64,000 nt of DNA from Falsibacillus albus (GCF_003668575.1 NZ_RCVZ01000015.1:34927-98926); one strand, 5' to 3'. Numbered from the stretch's first letter, positions 26,787 to 35,864 are shown. Program-made: numbers and translations. Notes: generated by a model not told the origin, from the sequence alone.

Positions 26787-27880
26787 TTTGCTGCACCTGC
26801 CTTTTTCCATTTCATGACGCTCCATAATATCGGGGGGAGAAGGAACAGAAATATCCAGCTTCCCTGAAGGATAAATTCCCCCCTAAAAATATAGGCATTG
26901 ATAACATTATTCTCTGGAAGTACACCAAGAAGAATGATCAAAAAACTGAATGGCAAAAGAAGCGGCTCAAATTCTTTTAGCTTGAATGTGTAGGCAAACG
27001 TGGCTGTTGAAACGTATATGTAGATCGCAAAACGGACAATACTTGCAACCGTCCAAAATCCAAGGAATAATGCCTCAATATTTGATACATATCTACCTAG
27101 CTTAAGCATCCTAGTGATTTCCTGAAAAGGATAGCTGATGATTTCAATCCCTGGGTAATCAAATAGCATAATGTACATCCCCCAAAATATGGCTATTTCC
27201 ACCAAAACAATGCCATAGCCAATAAAGCTGGCTGTCTTGAATGTCTTATAATCCTTAAAGAAAGGGAAAAGCATTGAAAAAAAGAGCAAATCCGAGGTGA
27301 TGGAAGAATAGCTTACACCCTGTTTCATTACATTCGTCCATCCATAACCTGCAATCGGGAAAAGATATCCCACATGTATATTTTTCCATATTAATAAAAT
27401 GATGAAAATTAAAGAAACTTTAATATAAGGGAGCGAAATCCAAACGGTATTCGTTATAGACTGCAGCCCCCTGTTGGCAACAAAATAGGCAAGACCAACA
27501 AACACTAAATAAATGAGCACCTTTGACGTTTCTGGAAAGAACATCGTATTAATGATGTCCACGTAGCTTCTAGTGTTGCTGATTGAGCTTGAAAAAGAAA
27601 TAAAAAACAACGTCATTCCAATGAACCATCCCACATATTTACCAAATAGATCATGAATAATCGCTATTAAATCCAGATTTTCATATGTTTTTAATATCTT
27701 TAACAAAAATATGAACGGGACGATCATTACAAGACCTGAAATAAAAGGAACCATCCATGCCGCATTTGCCGTTTCTTTAAATAAAATAGTAGGTGTCGTA
27801 TCAGTAAACTTGATGCCAAGGCTCAATAATATCAAAGCAACAAATTCTCTTGTCCCTACTTTACGAGTGGCATTATTCAC
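26783..27880 (-). CDS. Spore germination receptor permease, GerB subunit
   Basis: The product is about 365 aa and very hydrophobic, with about ten transmembrane helices, of the spore-germination branch of the APC superfamily. The N-terminal TREFVALILLSLGIKFTDTTP is typical, and the GerB subunit is the one proposed to bind the germinant. The start is GTG 27880 after AGAGGGG, overlapping the gerA stop by 8 bases; the longer frame from 27931 would run far into gerA. It is the middle gene of a coupled gerA-gerB-gerC operon. Confidence 0.92.
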   Translation of the reverse strand: MNNATRKVGTREFVALILLSLGIKFTDTTPTILFKETANAAWMVPFISGLVMIVPFIFLLKILKTYENLDLIAIIHDLFGKYVGWFIGMTLFFISFSSSISNTRSYVDIINTMFFPETSKVLIYLVFVGLAYFVANRGLQSITNTVWISLPYIKVSLIFIILLIWKNIHVGYLFPIAGYGWTNVMKQGVSYSSITSDLLFFSMLFPFFKDYKTFKTASFIGYGIVLVEIAIFWGMYIMLFDYPGIEIISYPFQEITRMLKLGRYVSNIEALFLGFWTVASIVRFAIYIYVSTATFAYTFKLKEFEPLLLPFSFLIILLGVLPENNVINAYIFRGEFILQGSWIFLFLLPPILWSVMKWKKAGAAK

Positions 27881-29405
27881 TTTGATTCCCCTCTTCTTTT
27901 TGCATCCGCTGCACTTCCTTCGGCAAGACATGAAATGGCCTGAGCCATTGCTTCCACATCGGGGGCCTAACGATCAAATCTTTTGAAGATCGATAATGCG
28001 GGGCCATTGGGGCTAAAAATGGCACACCAAATGACGTCACTGAGGCCATATACGCAATGCACGCAGTCAAACAGCCCGCTATTCCAAAAAGACCGAAGAA
28101 ACTCCCCGCAATCAAGAATAGATATGTTGTCAGCCGAATCATATAATTGAAAGATAAATTGGGGATAGCAAACGAAGCCAACCCTGTCAAGGCTACCACA
28201 ATCACTAAAATCGGACTGATGATATTTGCTTGAACAGCTGCTTGACCAAGGATCAAAGCTCCGACGATTCCAATGGTGGGGCCGATCGGACTCGGTACCC
28301 TCACGCCACCTTCCCTGATCAGCTCAAACGCCACCGACAACAAGATTATTTCAAATACTGCCGGGAATGGAACCTTTTGACGCGTTGCGGATATTGACAG
28401 AACAAGATCGGTAGGCAGCATCTCTTCATGAAAGTCGGTAATGGCAATATAAAGGGCTGGTGTCAATACAGTGACAAATATAGCCATTAAACGGATAAGC
28501 CTTGAAAAATTCCCATAAAACCATCTTGAGTAAGAGTCTTCCGATGTTTGAAACAATGACCAAAACGTCACAGGTGCAATCAAGCAGCTTGATGAAGTGT
28601 CCATCAATAACACAACATGCCCTTCTTTTAAAAATGCCACAGCGCGATCAGGTCTTTCTGTATATAATAAGGTTGGGATGATTGAATATGGCCGCTCCTC
28701 TAAATGCTGTTCTAAAATTTCCAGGTTTTGAAGCTGGTCGATGGAAATTTCATTGATTCTTTTTTTAACCTTTTCCACGAGGCCATCCCCTACCACATCA
28801 TTCATATAAAGGATTCCTACCTGACTGACTGCTTTATTGCCGACATTCATATATTCTGTAATTAATTCCTGAGATTTTAATTGCTTTCTGACCAATGAAA
28901 TATTGACAGCTATGGACTCAATGAATGATTCCTTCGGTCCTTTTAATACGTGTTCATTCTCAGGCTTTTCCACACTTCTTTTTTCAAATCCGGTTGTATT
29001 AATCACTAACATGTCCTCATGGTCCACAATCAACAATGAATTACCTGAAAGAATTGAATCAATACATTCGACGATATTTCTTGTGAGGTTCACTTCCATA
29101 TTTGTCAGTATCGAGTCTTTGACCATTTCTGGAATAGTGCCACACATTTCAGAAGCTTCATTTGTCAGCAGAGACTTTATCAATTGATTTTCAATGGCTT
29201 CTTGATTGACTGTCCCTTTTAAATAAAAAATTACTCCAAAATTTGAAATGGAAGAAATATACACATTTCTTTCTACCAAATCCTTATTAGAGGGGGCATG
29301 AAATATCGAACGGATTTCATCCCTTTTTTGTTCAATCCCGGTTCCTGCTTCTCTTTTGTTTTCAGTATGAGAACCCTTCTTGGGTAAAAATCGTTTCAAC
29401 TTCAT
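27873..29405 (-). CDS. Spore germination receptor, GerA subunit
   Basis: The product is about 510 aa with the GerA/SpoVAF layout: a hydrophilic N-terminal half (VERNVYISSISNFGVIFYLKG), then a membrane half with about five helices including the conserved GGVRVPSPIGPTIGIVGALI and AIPNLSFNYMIRLTTYLF segments. Starts are ambiguous: ATG 29405 lies very close to AAGGAGGAGG, and TTG 29399 is better spaced. An ATG at 29420 lies upstream of the ribosome binding site and is unlikely. It is the first gene of the operon; I found no convincing sigma-G promoter upstream. Confidence 0.92.
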   Translation of the reverse strand: MKLKRFLPKKGSHTENKREAGTGIEQKRDEIRSIFHAPSNKDLVERNVYISSISNFGVIFYLKGTVNQEAIENQLIKSLLTNEASEMCGTIPEMVKDSILTNMEVNLTRNIVECIDSILSGNSLLIVDHEDMLVINTTGFEKRSVEKPENEHVLKGPKESFIESIAVNISLVRKQLKSQELITEYMNVGNKAVSQVGILYMNDVVGDGLVEKVKKRINEISIDQLQNLEILEQHLEERPYSIIPTLLYTERPDRAVAFLKEGHVVLLMDTSSSCLIAPVTFWSLFQTSEDSYSRWFYGNFSRLIRLMAIFVTVLTPALYIAITDFHEEMLPTDLVLSISATRQKVPFPAVFEIILLSVAFELIREGGVRVPSPIGPTIGIVGALILGQAAVQANIISPILVIVVALTGLASFAIPNLSFNYMIRLTTYLFLIAGSFFGLFGIAGCLTACIAYMASVTSFGVPFLAPMAPHYRSSKDLIVRPPMWKQWLRPFHVLPKEVQRMQKEEGNQSE

Positions 29406-29566
29406 CCTCCTCCTTCCCATTCAACTATTAGCTTTTATCCAGCCTATATTTTTATCCATTTTTTCCTCTTGTTTTTTGTAGTGATTTTTTTATTCCGGTC
29501 AAGCAAGCCTTTCCTGAGATGAATACTTTTTATATTGTCAAAGCAGACTCTTAGGATAGCAGGCAG

Positions 29567-29604
29567 TCAGTCCTCCGTAGTCTCGTACCTTCCTCTCCAA
29601 TCAA
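29567..29604. repeat. Fragment of dispersed intergenic repeat
   Basis: The + strand reads TCCTCCGTAG, TCTCGTACCTTCC, then CTCCAATCAACAAA, a degraded terminal part of the same dispersed repeat, lying in the gap upstream of gerA. Confidence 0.5.
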
Positions 29605-29625
29605 CAAACAAGTATGGAAGGTTTT

Positions 29626-29661
29626 AAAAAAAAAATGACTTCCGCATACTTTGCGAAAGCC
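29626..29661 (-). terminator. Rho-independent terminator
   Basis: On the minus strand GGCTTTCGCA and TGCGGAAGTC pair (with G-U pairs) and are followed by about ten T residues, just after the 160-aa membrane gene. Confidence 0.7.
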
Positions 29662-29664
29662 AGA

Positions 29665-30147
29665 CTAGTTTACCGATGACCGATGAAGGTTTGTTTTCCT
29701 GAAAGATTCCATCCAATGTTGAATTCCATACATAATCATTGATTTAGCCAAAAACAATAGCCATAATTGGTACTTTTTCAGCCTGCCTTGCTTGAAAATG
29801 CCCAATCTGGTGAAAAGCGCATTAAATGGATAAATGAAGATACCGTCTACTATGGCATTCAAGCTTAAATAAAAAAAGATATTTCCATAGCTCAACGTCA
29901 ACAGCCACAGAGATCCTGCCATAAAGGGACCGAAAATGAACGGTGATTCCACTGTCAGCTTTGAATGAAGCTTTTGGAGGATGATCCACCATTTCCACTT
30001 TTTTGCGAAGTGGCTTTCGACCAGAATGAAACCGCTCATGAAAACAGCAGCTGGAGAGAATCGTTTTATATTCCGCCATCCTAAAAAAGGAATTGTCGCC
30101 CATGAGACGATAACCATAAGAGTCAAAATCCATTTATATTTATTCAC
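29665..30147 (-). CDS. Membrane protein of unknown function
   Basis: The 160-aa product has about four to five hydrophobic segments (near residues 5-25, 30-45, 70-95 and 125-142) with Trp-rich interfaces and a basic C-terminus. GTG follows AAAGGGGG. It lies 66 bases downstream of the deaminase gene and ends at its own terminator. I cannot assign a family with confidence; it looks like one of the small Bacillus integral membrane proteins without known role. Confidence 0.55.
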   Translation of the reverse strand: MNKYKWILTLMVIVSWATIPFLGWRNIKRFSPAAVFMSGFILVESHFAKKWKWWIILQKLHSKLTVESPFIFGPFMAGSLWLLTLSYGNIFFYLSLNAIVDGIFIYPFNALFTRLGIFKQGRLKKYQLWLLFLAKSMIMYGIQHWMESFRKTNLHRSSVN

Positions 30148-30213
30148 GGCACTAACCCCCTTTGGAATTAGCTTGTGTATTCACATCAATTCTATTCTTC
30201 CTAAACGGATGTT

Positions 30214-30867
30214 CTAGCTTGCCGTCAAGTGTATTTCTGTAAGGATTCTGTTGAATATGGCACCAAATCCTTTTTGTTCAAGCTGTACCTGCTCCAGGAC
30301 ACCATCCTCAAACCATTTCTCTCCAATCTCCACTCCCATTGGACAATCCTTCCTCCAGCTTTCGAGCAGCTCTTGGACCAAATGCCCCCTATTTAAAACG
30401 AAAACTGTTTTCAGGACAATCTGAACGATTTCCAATTCTTTAAATGGTCCTGTCACCACCATGGCTTTACTTTCAAGATAAGGGTTTGCATCCTTTAAAT
30501 CCGTACACCCTGCCATGCCATCCTTCGCAGCATAGACCACCCTCCTTAGCCCGGACATGACTGCCGCCCCGAAACACATCGGGCATGGCTCCATAGTAGA
30601 ATACAGCGTATATTCCTTTCGATTGATATTTGTTTCCCTGTTATCAATCTTCAGTATGGCATTTACTTCTGCATGAGCAATTTTGTTGGCGTAAATCTCT
30701 CTTCCCACGCCTGCATTTTCGTAAACTTTGTTTCTTCCTTTTGATATGATGATCCCATTTTCATCAGTAATGACAGCCCCAATCGGAAAAGACCCTTTGC
30801 AATAGGACTCCCACGCTTCCTCAAAACATGATTGCCAATGAGTATGTAAGGAACTCCACATGGCCAC
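30214..30867 (-). CDS. Cytidine/deoxycytidylate deaminase-family (nucleoside deaminase) protein
   Basis: The 217-aa product has the zinc-dependent deaminase signature HAEVNAI at about residues 64-70 (ligand His and catalytic Glu) and PCPMCFGAA near 92-100 (two Cys ligands). The MEPCPMC context matches the guanine/tRNA-adenosine deaminase group more than CMP deaminases. It has about 60 extra C-terminal residues compared with the 155-aa core enzymes. The start is either GTG 30867 or ATG 30861; both are near AAGGGGTGGA. It is cytosolic; the substrate is not determinable. Confidence 0.8.
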   Translation of the reverse strand: MAMWSSLHTHWQSCFEEAWESYCKGSFPIGAVITDENGIIISKGRNKVYENAGVGREIYANKIAHAEVNAILKIDNRETNINRKEYTLYSTMEPCPMCFGAAVMSGLRRVVYAAKDGMAGCTDLKDANPYLESKAMVVTGPFKELEIVQIVLKTVFVLNRGHLVQELLESWRKDCPMGVEIGEKWFEDGVLEQVQLEQKGFGAIFNRILTEIHLTAS

Positions 30868-30961
30868 TCCACCCCTTATAAGATAATTCCATTACATTAT
30901 ACCTTAATTTTCCTGCAAGCTAATAGCAGCCAGCATCGAATATCCTTGGAATTTGTAAAGA

Positions 30962-31004
30962 TAAGGGGTGCCCCATGGTGCCTGGCACCAGGGTACACCC
31001 CTTC
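30962..31004 (-). terminator. Hairpin with GTGCCTGGCAC core, downstream of MBL gene
   Basis: AAGGGGTG and CACCCCTT enclose a second stem, TGGTGCC-TGGCACCA (roughly). It follows the metallo-beta-lactamase-fold gene on the minus strand. The same core motif appears in the hairpin at 35887-35926, suggesting a shared repeat-derived terminator. Confidence 0.6.
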
Positions 31005-31009
31005 CTATA

Positions 31010-31834
31010 TCATGTTTCAAATAATGTTCCTTCTAGAGCAGAAATATATCGTTGTGCTGAGTTGATGACGGATATTTTAGCATCATCCCGGATGATGCGG
31101 TGAAATGCCCCGTATAGACGATCAAAGTCAATTGATGATATTTTCTGTTGTATTTCACGGACCTTTTTACTTGGCAGCGGAATGGAATTGGGATAGCTGT
31201 ACATAAAACTTACCCAGTTCCGATCAGCTACAACCTGAATGATATCCCCGCTGAATAGGATCCCTTTTCCGTTTTTTCCTGCCTCCCAATTCAGGACGGC
31301 ACCTCCTTTGAAATGCCCTCCCAAGCGCGATAAGGTGATCCCGCCAAACAGCTCATGGTGTTCGCCTGACCAAAACCTGATATTCTCACTGTTGCGCATC
31401 ACCCATTGTGAATCATCTTCATGAATATAAACCGGGCATCCAAATGCTTCTGCCCATTCGACTTGTGATGAATAATAATGGGGGTGAGATAAAGCAATGG
31501 CGTTAATTCCACCGAGTTCTTGTACTTTAGCAATTGTCTCTTCATCCAAATATGTTATGCAGTCCCACAACACATTGCCGGCCTCCGTCTGAATCAAATA
31601 TGCAGTCTGTCCGATTGCAAATCCTGGTTTCGTCGTGATGCTGTAGATTCCTCTCTCTTCCTGGAGAATATCATTCTTTAGCTGCCCGCTTCTTATCAAT
31701 GTATTCAAAGATGTCCATGCCTGGCCTGCCTCTTTTACATATTGGCGCTCATCCTCACAAATCGGGCAGGCTTCCGGCTGTCCATCCATTTCTCCAAATT
31801 GCGTCCCGCACGTACAACATATCCATTTTTCCAT
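31010..31834 (-). CDS. MBL-fold metallohydrolase with N-terminal zinc ribbon
   Basis: The 274-aa product begins with a rubredoxin-like or zinc-ribbon module, CTCG at residues 8-11 and CPIC near 23-26. A metallo-beta-lactamase domain follows. Its metal motif reads SHPHYYSS where classic members have HxHxDH, so some ligands are altered; further conserved points are GGHFKGGAV and LFSGD. It may act on an unknown hydrolytic or redox substrate, or have weakened catalysis. ATG follows AAAGGAGTG. It is monocistronic between two noncoding regions. Confidence 0.7.
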   Translation of the reverse strand: MEKWICCTCGTQFGEMDGQPEACPICEDERQYVKEAGQAWTSLNTLIRSGQLKNDILQEERGIYSITTKPGFAIGQTAYLIQTEAGNVLWDCITYLDEETIAKVQELGGINAIALSHPHYYSSQVEWAEAFGCPVYIHEDDSQWVMRNSENIRFWSGEHHELFGGITLSRLGGHFKGGAVLNWEAGKNGKGILFSGDIIQVVADRNWVSFMYSYPNSIPLPSKKVREIQQKISSIDFDRLYGAFHRIIRDDAKISVINSAQRYISALEGTLFET

Positions 31835-31903
31835 GTCTATTCACTCCTTTCCTCAATTATATAAGAAAGGCTATTACTTCCAGTCATTACGGAGAATGAA
31901 ATA

Positions 31904-31932
31904 TTGCTACGACTTTTGTATGAAGATAAAAT
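31904..31932 (+). promoter_or_regulatory. Promoter-like sequence for a possible small RNA
   Basis: TTGCTA at 31904-31909 and TAAAAT at 31927-31932 are exactly 17 bases apart on the plus strand. No plus-strand gene lies downstream before a strong terminator at 32001. Confidence 0.4.
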
Positions 31933-31938
31933 CCAGAC

Positions 31939-32027
31939 AATTCACAGTGAATTCTCTCAGCTTTTAGCCATAGAAAAATCCCCTTCAAGTTCCATTCCTT
32001 CCTCCATAGTAACATGGAGGTTTTTTT
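31939..32027 (+). ncRNA. Candidate small RNA of about 90 nt
   Basis: A sigma-A-like promoter precedes this stretch, and CCTCCAT/ATGGAGG followed by seven T residues (32001-32027) ends it, on the strand opposite to both flanking genes. It contains a 7-bp inverted repeat AATTCAC-A-GTGAATT near the 5' end and a C-rich CCTTCCTCC segment that could pair with Shine-Dalgarno sequences. No open frame is apparent. Evidence is limited to promoter and terminator geometry. Confidence 0.35.
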
Positions 32028-32110
32028 GAATGTCTACTTAAAGGGGATAAATATCAGCCCTCGAATTTGTCTTCTGTCTTAATCTTTTCAGATTAGGATT
32101 TTACTATGCT

Positions 32111-32965
32111 TCAATTCACTTTTTTAACACGAAAATCGTGGTCATGCAGTGCTTGTTTTAAGCTGCTGTGCGTCGAAACATCTTTGAAGTTGATGCCAAG
32201 CTGAACGGCGGTTTGTGCCACCTCGGGACGAATCCCGGACAAAATCGATTCGACACCGACCAATTTCAGCGTGCTCATTACTTGAAAAATTTGATGAGCT
32301 ACCATCGTATCGATGATTGGAACACCTGACAAATCGATGAACAGCTGAGAAAGGTTTTTCTCGACACACTGAGCCAATGTATTTTCAAGGATTCTCTTCG
32401 CTCTTTCCGTATCAATATCACCGATGATCGGAAGAACACCGATATAATCCGAAATAGGGATGATAGGTGAACTTAACTCATAGATCATTTCTTGTTGGGC
32501 TGTCATTCTGGATGAAGTAACTTGATAGTATTTTTCTGAATACAGTTCAAGTACGAAGTCCACAGTATTTTGTAAATGACGGTTCCAAGAAAGCATTTCA
32601 TCCATGGAAATTTCTAGCTCTACACTCTGGATGAAGTCTTCCAGGGCTGCCATCAAAATGTTGCGGAATTTTTTAAACTGATGAACGGTTTCCTGGATGG
32701 GGGTATATGTGCTTGCCCGATCCTCCGCAACATTTTTCGCCCATTTTTTAATCTCTTGCAGATTCTCTTCATTGCTGCTCACAAAATTCTCTGCTACAAA
32801 TTTAATAAATATTCCATTTTGTTCCATCAATCGCTTCTCATGATGGGGAGCGGCATTTTTTGAATAGATTGAAGGGCTTTCTTCTCTCGAATTCAACCAT
32901 TCCTTTGTCAATTCATTAGATTGAGCAAGGATGTATTCGCACAATGCTTTATTTTTTTGATTCAA
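32111..32965 (-). CDS. RsbR-family stressosome protein (STAS domain)
   Basis: The 284-aa product has an N-terminal helical sensor-like domain (about 1-150) and a C-terminal STAS domain (about 165-280) with ISDYIGVLPIIGDID and LFIDLSGVPIIDTMVAHQIF. Thr220 in IIDTMVA aligns with the RsbT-phosphorylated threonine of Bacillus RsbR proteins. RsbR paralogues form the stressosome, which releases RsbT to activate sigma-B. No rsbS or rsbT lies here, as for the scattered rsbRB-RD paralogues of B. subtilis. The start is TTG after GGAGG. The 52-bp array lies immediately upstream. Confidence 0.85.
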   Translation of the reverse strand: MNQKNKALCEYILAQSNELTKEWLNSREESPSIYSKNAAPHHEKRLMEQNGIFIKFVAENFVSSNEENLQEIKKWAKNVAEDRASTYTPIQETVHQFKKFRNILMAALEDFIQSVELEISMDEMLSWNRHLQNTVDFVLELYSEKYYQVTSSRMTAQQEMIYELSSPIIPISDYIGVLPIIGDIDTERAKRILENTLAQCVEKNLSQLFIDLSGVPIIDTMVAHQIFQVMSTLKLVGVESILSGIRPEVAQTAVQLGINFKDVSTHSSLKQALHDHDFRVKKVN

Positions 32966-33050
32966 TTTTTATACCTCCACTAAACTCCGTATCTATCAAA
33001 ACCATAACATAATTCATTACTAATGTCAGTTTTTGTAGATTTTCCACCTT

Positions 33051-33882
33051 GCGGGCACGATTGGCCTCTTTTGATGACCGATTTCCGTACGAGCGACTCC
33101 TTGCGGGCACCAAAGACCTCTTTTGATGACCGTTTTCCGTACGAGCGCCTCTTTGCGGGCATCATAAGCCTCTTTTGATGACCGGTTTCCGTACGAGGGT
33201 CTCCTTGCGGGCATCATAGGCCTCTTTTGATGACCGTTTTCCGTACGGGCACCTCCTTGCGGGCACGATTGGCGTCTTTTGATGACCGGTTTCCGTACGG
33301 GCGCCTTCTTGCAGGCACCAAAGACCTCTTTTGATGACCGGTTTCCGTACGGGCACCTCCTTGCGAGCATCATAAGCCTCTTTTGATGACCGATTTCCAT
33401 ACGAGCGCCTTCTTGCGGGCACGATTGGCGTCTTTTGATGACCGGTTTCCGTACGGGCGCCTTCTTGCGGGCACCAAAGACCTCTTTTGATGACCGGTTT
33501 CCGTACGGGCACCTCCTTGCGAGCATCATAAGCCTCTTTTGATGACCGATTTCCATACGAGCGCCTTCTTGCGGGCATCATAGACCTCTTTTGATGACCG
33601 GTTTCCGTACGAGCGACTCCTTGCGGGCATCATAGGCCTCTTTTGATGACCGTTTTCCGTACGAGCGCCTCTTTGCGGGCATCATAAGCCTCTCTTGATG
33701 ACCGATTTCCATATGAGCGCCTTCTTGCGGGCATCATAGACCTCTTTTGATGACCGGTTTCCGTACGAGCGCCTTCTTGCGGGCATCATAGGCCTCTTTT
33801 GATGACCGGTTTCCGTACGAGCCCCTCCTTGCGAGCATCATTGGCCTCTCTTCATAACCGGCTTCCGTACGAACAACTCCTT
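33051..33882. repeat. Tandem array of 16 units of exactly 52 bp
   Basis: TTGATG recurs every 52 bases from 33071 to 33799, and a decayed copy sits at 33851, giving 16 contiguous units with no insertion or deletion. A typical unit is GCGGGCATCATAGGCCTC, TTTTGATGACCGG, TTTCCGTACGAGCGCCTCC and TT. CGG-CATCA and TGATG-CCG in each unit can form a stem with one mismatch, and CGTACG is a palindrome. The 156-bp block at 33261-33416 is repeated at 33417-33572 with one visible difference, so the array has grown by multi-unit duplication. There are no unique spacers. Minus-strand frames stay open only because the unit lacks stops. Confidence 0.95.
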
Positions 33883-33911
33883 AACGATCACTAAATTTAA
33901 TCGAAGACCAT

Positions 33912-34757
33912 TCACTTATCAAGACGCTTCATGATCAAGTGCTCCATCAATCTCCATGGCAAAACCTTTTTTAGCCAAATAAATGATTTGATCCCTTTGC
34001 CCATTGGGTATCTTAGCTTCCGAAATCCACGATGATTGACAAGATAGGTGATCTGTTGAGCAATTCCAATTGGATTTCCCCGCTTTTGTCCACCTTTCTC
34101 AAGTTCGTTTTCAAGCTGAAGCATATAGGGAAAATAAGGGGAATCTTTTTGTAGAGATTTCGGGGCAACCTTCTTTCCAGCTGACCAAATATTCGTTGAG
34201 TACGACCCAGGTTCGATAATGACTACATCGATCCCAAATGGCTTTACCTCCAATCGGAGACTTTCACTCCAACCTTCCAGGGCAAACTTGGAAGAAACAT
34301 AAGGTGATAATCCTGGAAACCCGATTTGGCCGCTGACACTTCCCATATTGATAATCAATCCAGAAGTATTTTTTCTCATTATCGGAAGAACGGCTTGGGT
34401 GACTGCAATCAATCCAAAGAAATTTGTTTCGAACTGTAACTTATACTCCTCGATCGTTACTTCCTCGGCAAACCCGCCCTGCGCGTACCCGGCATTGTTG
34501 ACCAGCACCTCGATCCGCTCAAACCGATTTACATTTTTTCTAAACTGTTCGATTGAAGGATGCGAGGCAACATCCAGTTCGATGATCTCAATATATTGTT
34601 CAACATGATTTTCTTTTGCGAAATCAAGGATAATTTGCTTTTTTTCTAGATTGCGGATGGCAGCCAGCACATAAAAGCCATTTTTCGCCAGCTCGATTGC
34701 TGTAAGAAGTCCAAACCCGCTGGAAGCACCTGTTATAACCGCTGTTTTTCTTTTCAT
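33912..34757 (-). CDS. Short-chain dehydrogenase/reductase (SDR)
   Basis: The 281-aa classical SDR has the cofactor motif TGASSGFG at residues 9-16, NNAG near 87-90, catalytic Ser in GSVSG and the YVSSK dyad near 153-157. Position and length fit the group annotated as oxidoreductases acting on retinol-, steroid- or fatty-like alcohols, but the substrate is open. The C-terminus is basic and aromatic, which could favour membrane association. ATG follows AAGGAGAG. It is monocistronic, starting beyond the array. Confidence 0.85.
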   Translation of the reverse strand: MKRKTAVITGASSGFGLLTAIELAKNGFYVLAAIRNLEKKQIILDFAKENHVEQYIEIIELDVASHPSIEQFRKNVNRFERIEVLVNNAGYAQGGFAEEVTIEEYKLQFETNFFGLIAVTQAVLPIMRKNTSGLIINMGSVSGQIGFPGLSPYVSSKFALEGWSESLRLEVKPFGIDVVIIEPGSYSTNIWSAGKKVAPKSLQKDSPYFPYMLQLENELEKGGQKRGNPIGIAQQITYLVNHRGFRKLRYPMGKGIKSFIWLKKVLPWRLMEHLIMKRLDK

Positions 34758-34900
34758 TGCTGCTCTCCTTCATGGGACAAGTTTTTTTATGATACAATTC
34801 TTCCATTCTAAATTCCATGGCTGACTGTGAAAACCCTCTTCATGGTTAAAGTTCTTTCCCGGCAATCGGATAACTGTCATTTTCCATTCTATTCAGTCAT

Positions 34901-34935
34901 AAAAAAAGTCTGGTCCAGCAGGAGATGGACCAGAC
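34901..34935 (-). terminator. Rho-independent terminator
   Basis: GTCTGGTCCA and TGGACCAGAC form a perfect 10-bp stem. On the minus strand it is followed by seven T residues, immediately after the ketopantoate reductase-like gene. Confidence 0.85.
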
Positions 34936-34943
34936 GCATTAAA

Positions 34944-35864
34944 TCATGAATGCAGATTTTTTTCATAGATTTTCAAGTTTGCATAAATGACGTTCAAAAT
35001 TGGCGTTTGAACGTCATTTTCCTTTGCGATGTTAAGTAGATTACCGAATAGATGCTCAGCTTCTATCAACGATCCCTTTTCCATGTCGCGCTGAAGCGAG
35101 GATTTCATCCCATACCCGATTTCAGTAAGCTTGGCAGAAAGATTCTCCTTAATATCCGGAGAAACGGGAGCATTTACTGAAACGGCAATTGCATTCACTT
35201 CCTCGATCAACTGAAGCATCACTTTTCTGCCTTCCTCTTGTTCGCGGATTGGTCCTATCGAGGATCGAAATAAAGAAGTAACCCCTGACATGGTGGATAT
35301 AAATAAATATTTATGCCACATTTCCTGCATAATCTGATCTGATAATCGAATGGCTGCCCCGCTGTCCCTAAGTACAGAGTCCAGTCTCTCAATCCTCTCT
35401 GTCCTTTCTCCGCTTCGTTCTCCGAAAACAAGTTCATGAATGGAACTCGTTTGGACTATATGGCCCCCTTCATTCAAAGTAGCTTCGATAAAGCAAAGAC
35501 CACCCAGAATATTATCCTTTGGAAAATATTCTTCCATTTTTTCCAGCTGAGATATTCCGTTCAGCATCGGCAAAATAAGTGTATCCTCGTGGACAAATCC
35601 TTTCAGATCAACGAGCGCTTCATCCAAGTGATAGGCCTTGGTGGAAATAAAAATCACATCAAACACTTGATCCTTTTCACTTGCCGTTATCAGTTTAGGC
35701 TGCAACTCTACATCTCCGTGGATACTCTTGATTATAAGTCCACTCTCCTCAAGCTGCTTCTTTCTATTCTCACGGACAAGAAAAGTGACATCCTCTCCTT
35801 TTTCCGCAAGCCTGCCTCCAAAGTATCCTCCTACTGCTCCTGCACCGACAACTAATAGTTTCAT
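34944..35864 (-). CDS. Ketopantoate reductase family protein (ApbA/PanE)
   Basis: The 306-aa product has the Rossmann start MKLLVVGAGAVGGYFGGRLA, the catalytic lysine in EMWHKYLFI (about residue 177), and the NVIYANLKIYE C-terminal helix typical of PanE. The family reduces 2-dehydropantoate to pantoate with NADPH in coenzyme A synthesis; several Bacillus paralogues exist whose substrates differ, so I do not assign panE outright. ATG 35864 follows GAGGAGG; five extra upstream codons in the same frame are the ribosome binding site itself. Confidence 0.8.
   Translation of the reverse strand: MKLLVVGAGAVGGYFGGRLAEKGEDVTFLVRENRKKQLEESGLIIKSIHGDVELQPKLITASEKDQVFDVIFISTKAYHLDEALVDLKGFVHEDTLILPMLNGISQLEKMEEYFPKDNILGGLCFIEATLNEGGHIVQTSSIHELVFGERSGERTERIERLDSVLRDSGAAIRLSDQIMQEMWHKYLFISTMSGVTSLFRSSIGPIREQEEGRKVMLQLIEEVNAIAVSVNAPVSPDIKENLSAKLTEIGYGMKSSLQRDMEKGSLIEAEHLFGNLLNIAKENDVQTPILNVIYANLKIYEKNLHS

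Noticed and set aside
29406..29560. Sigma-G promoter for the ger operon
   Set aside because: GAATA occurs, but no CATA-type -10 lies 17-18 bases downstream.
33026..33581. Long minus-strand reading frames of 139-176 aa within the 52-bp array
   Set aside because: All frames stay open because the unit has no stop codons; the 52-bp period rotates the frame, there is no ribosome binding site and the peptide is an artefact of the repeat.
33051..33882. CRISPR array
   Set aside because: Units are contiguous and similar over their whole length; there are no unique spacers and no cas genes.
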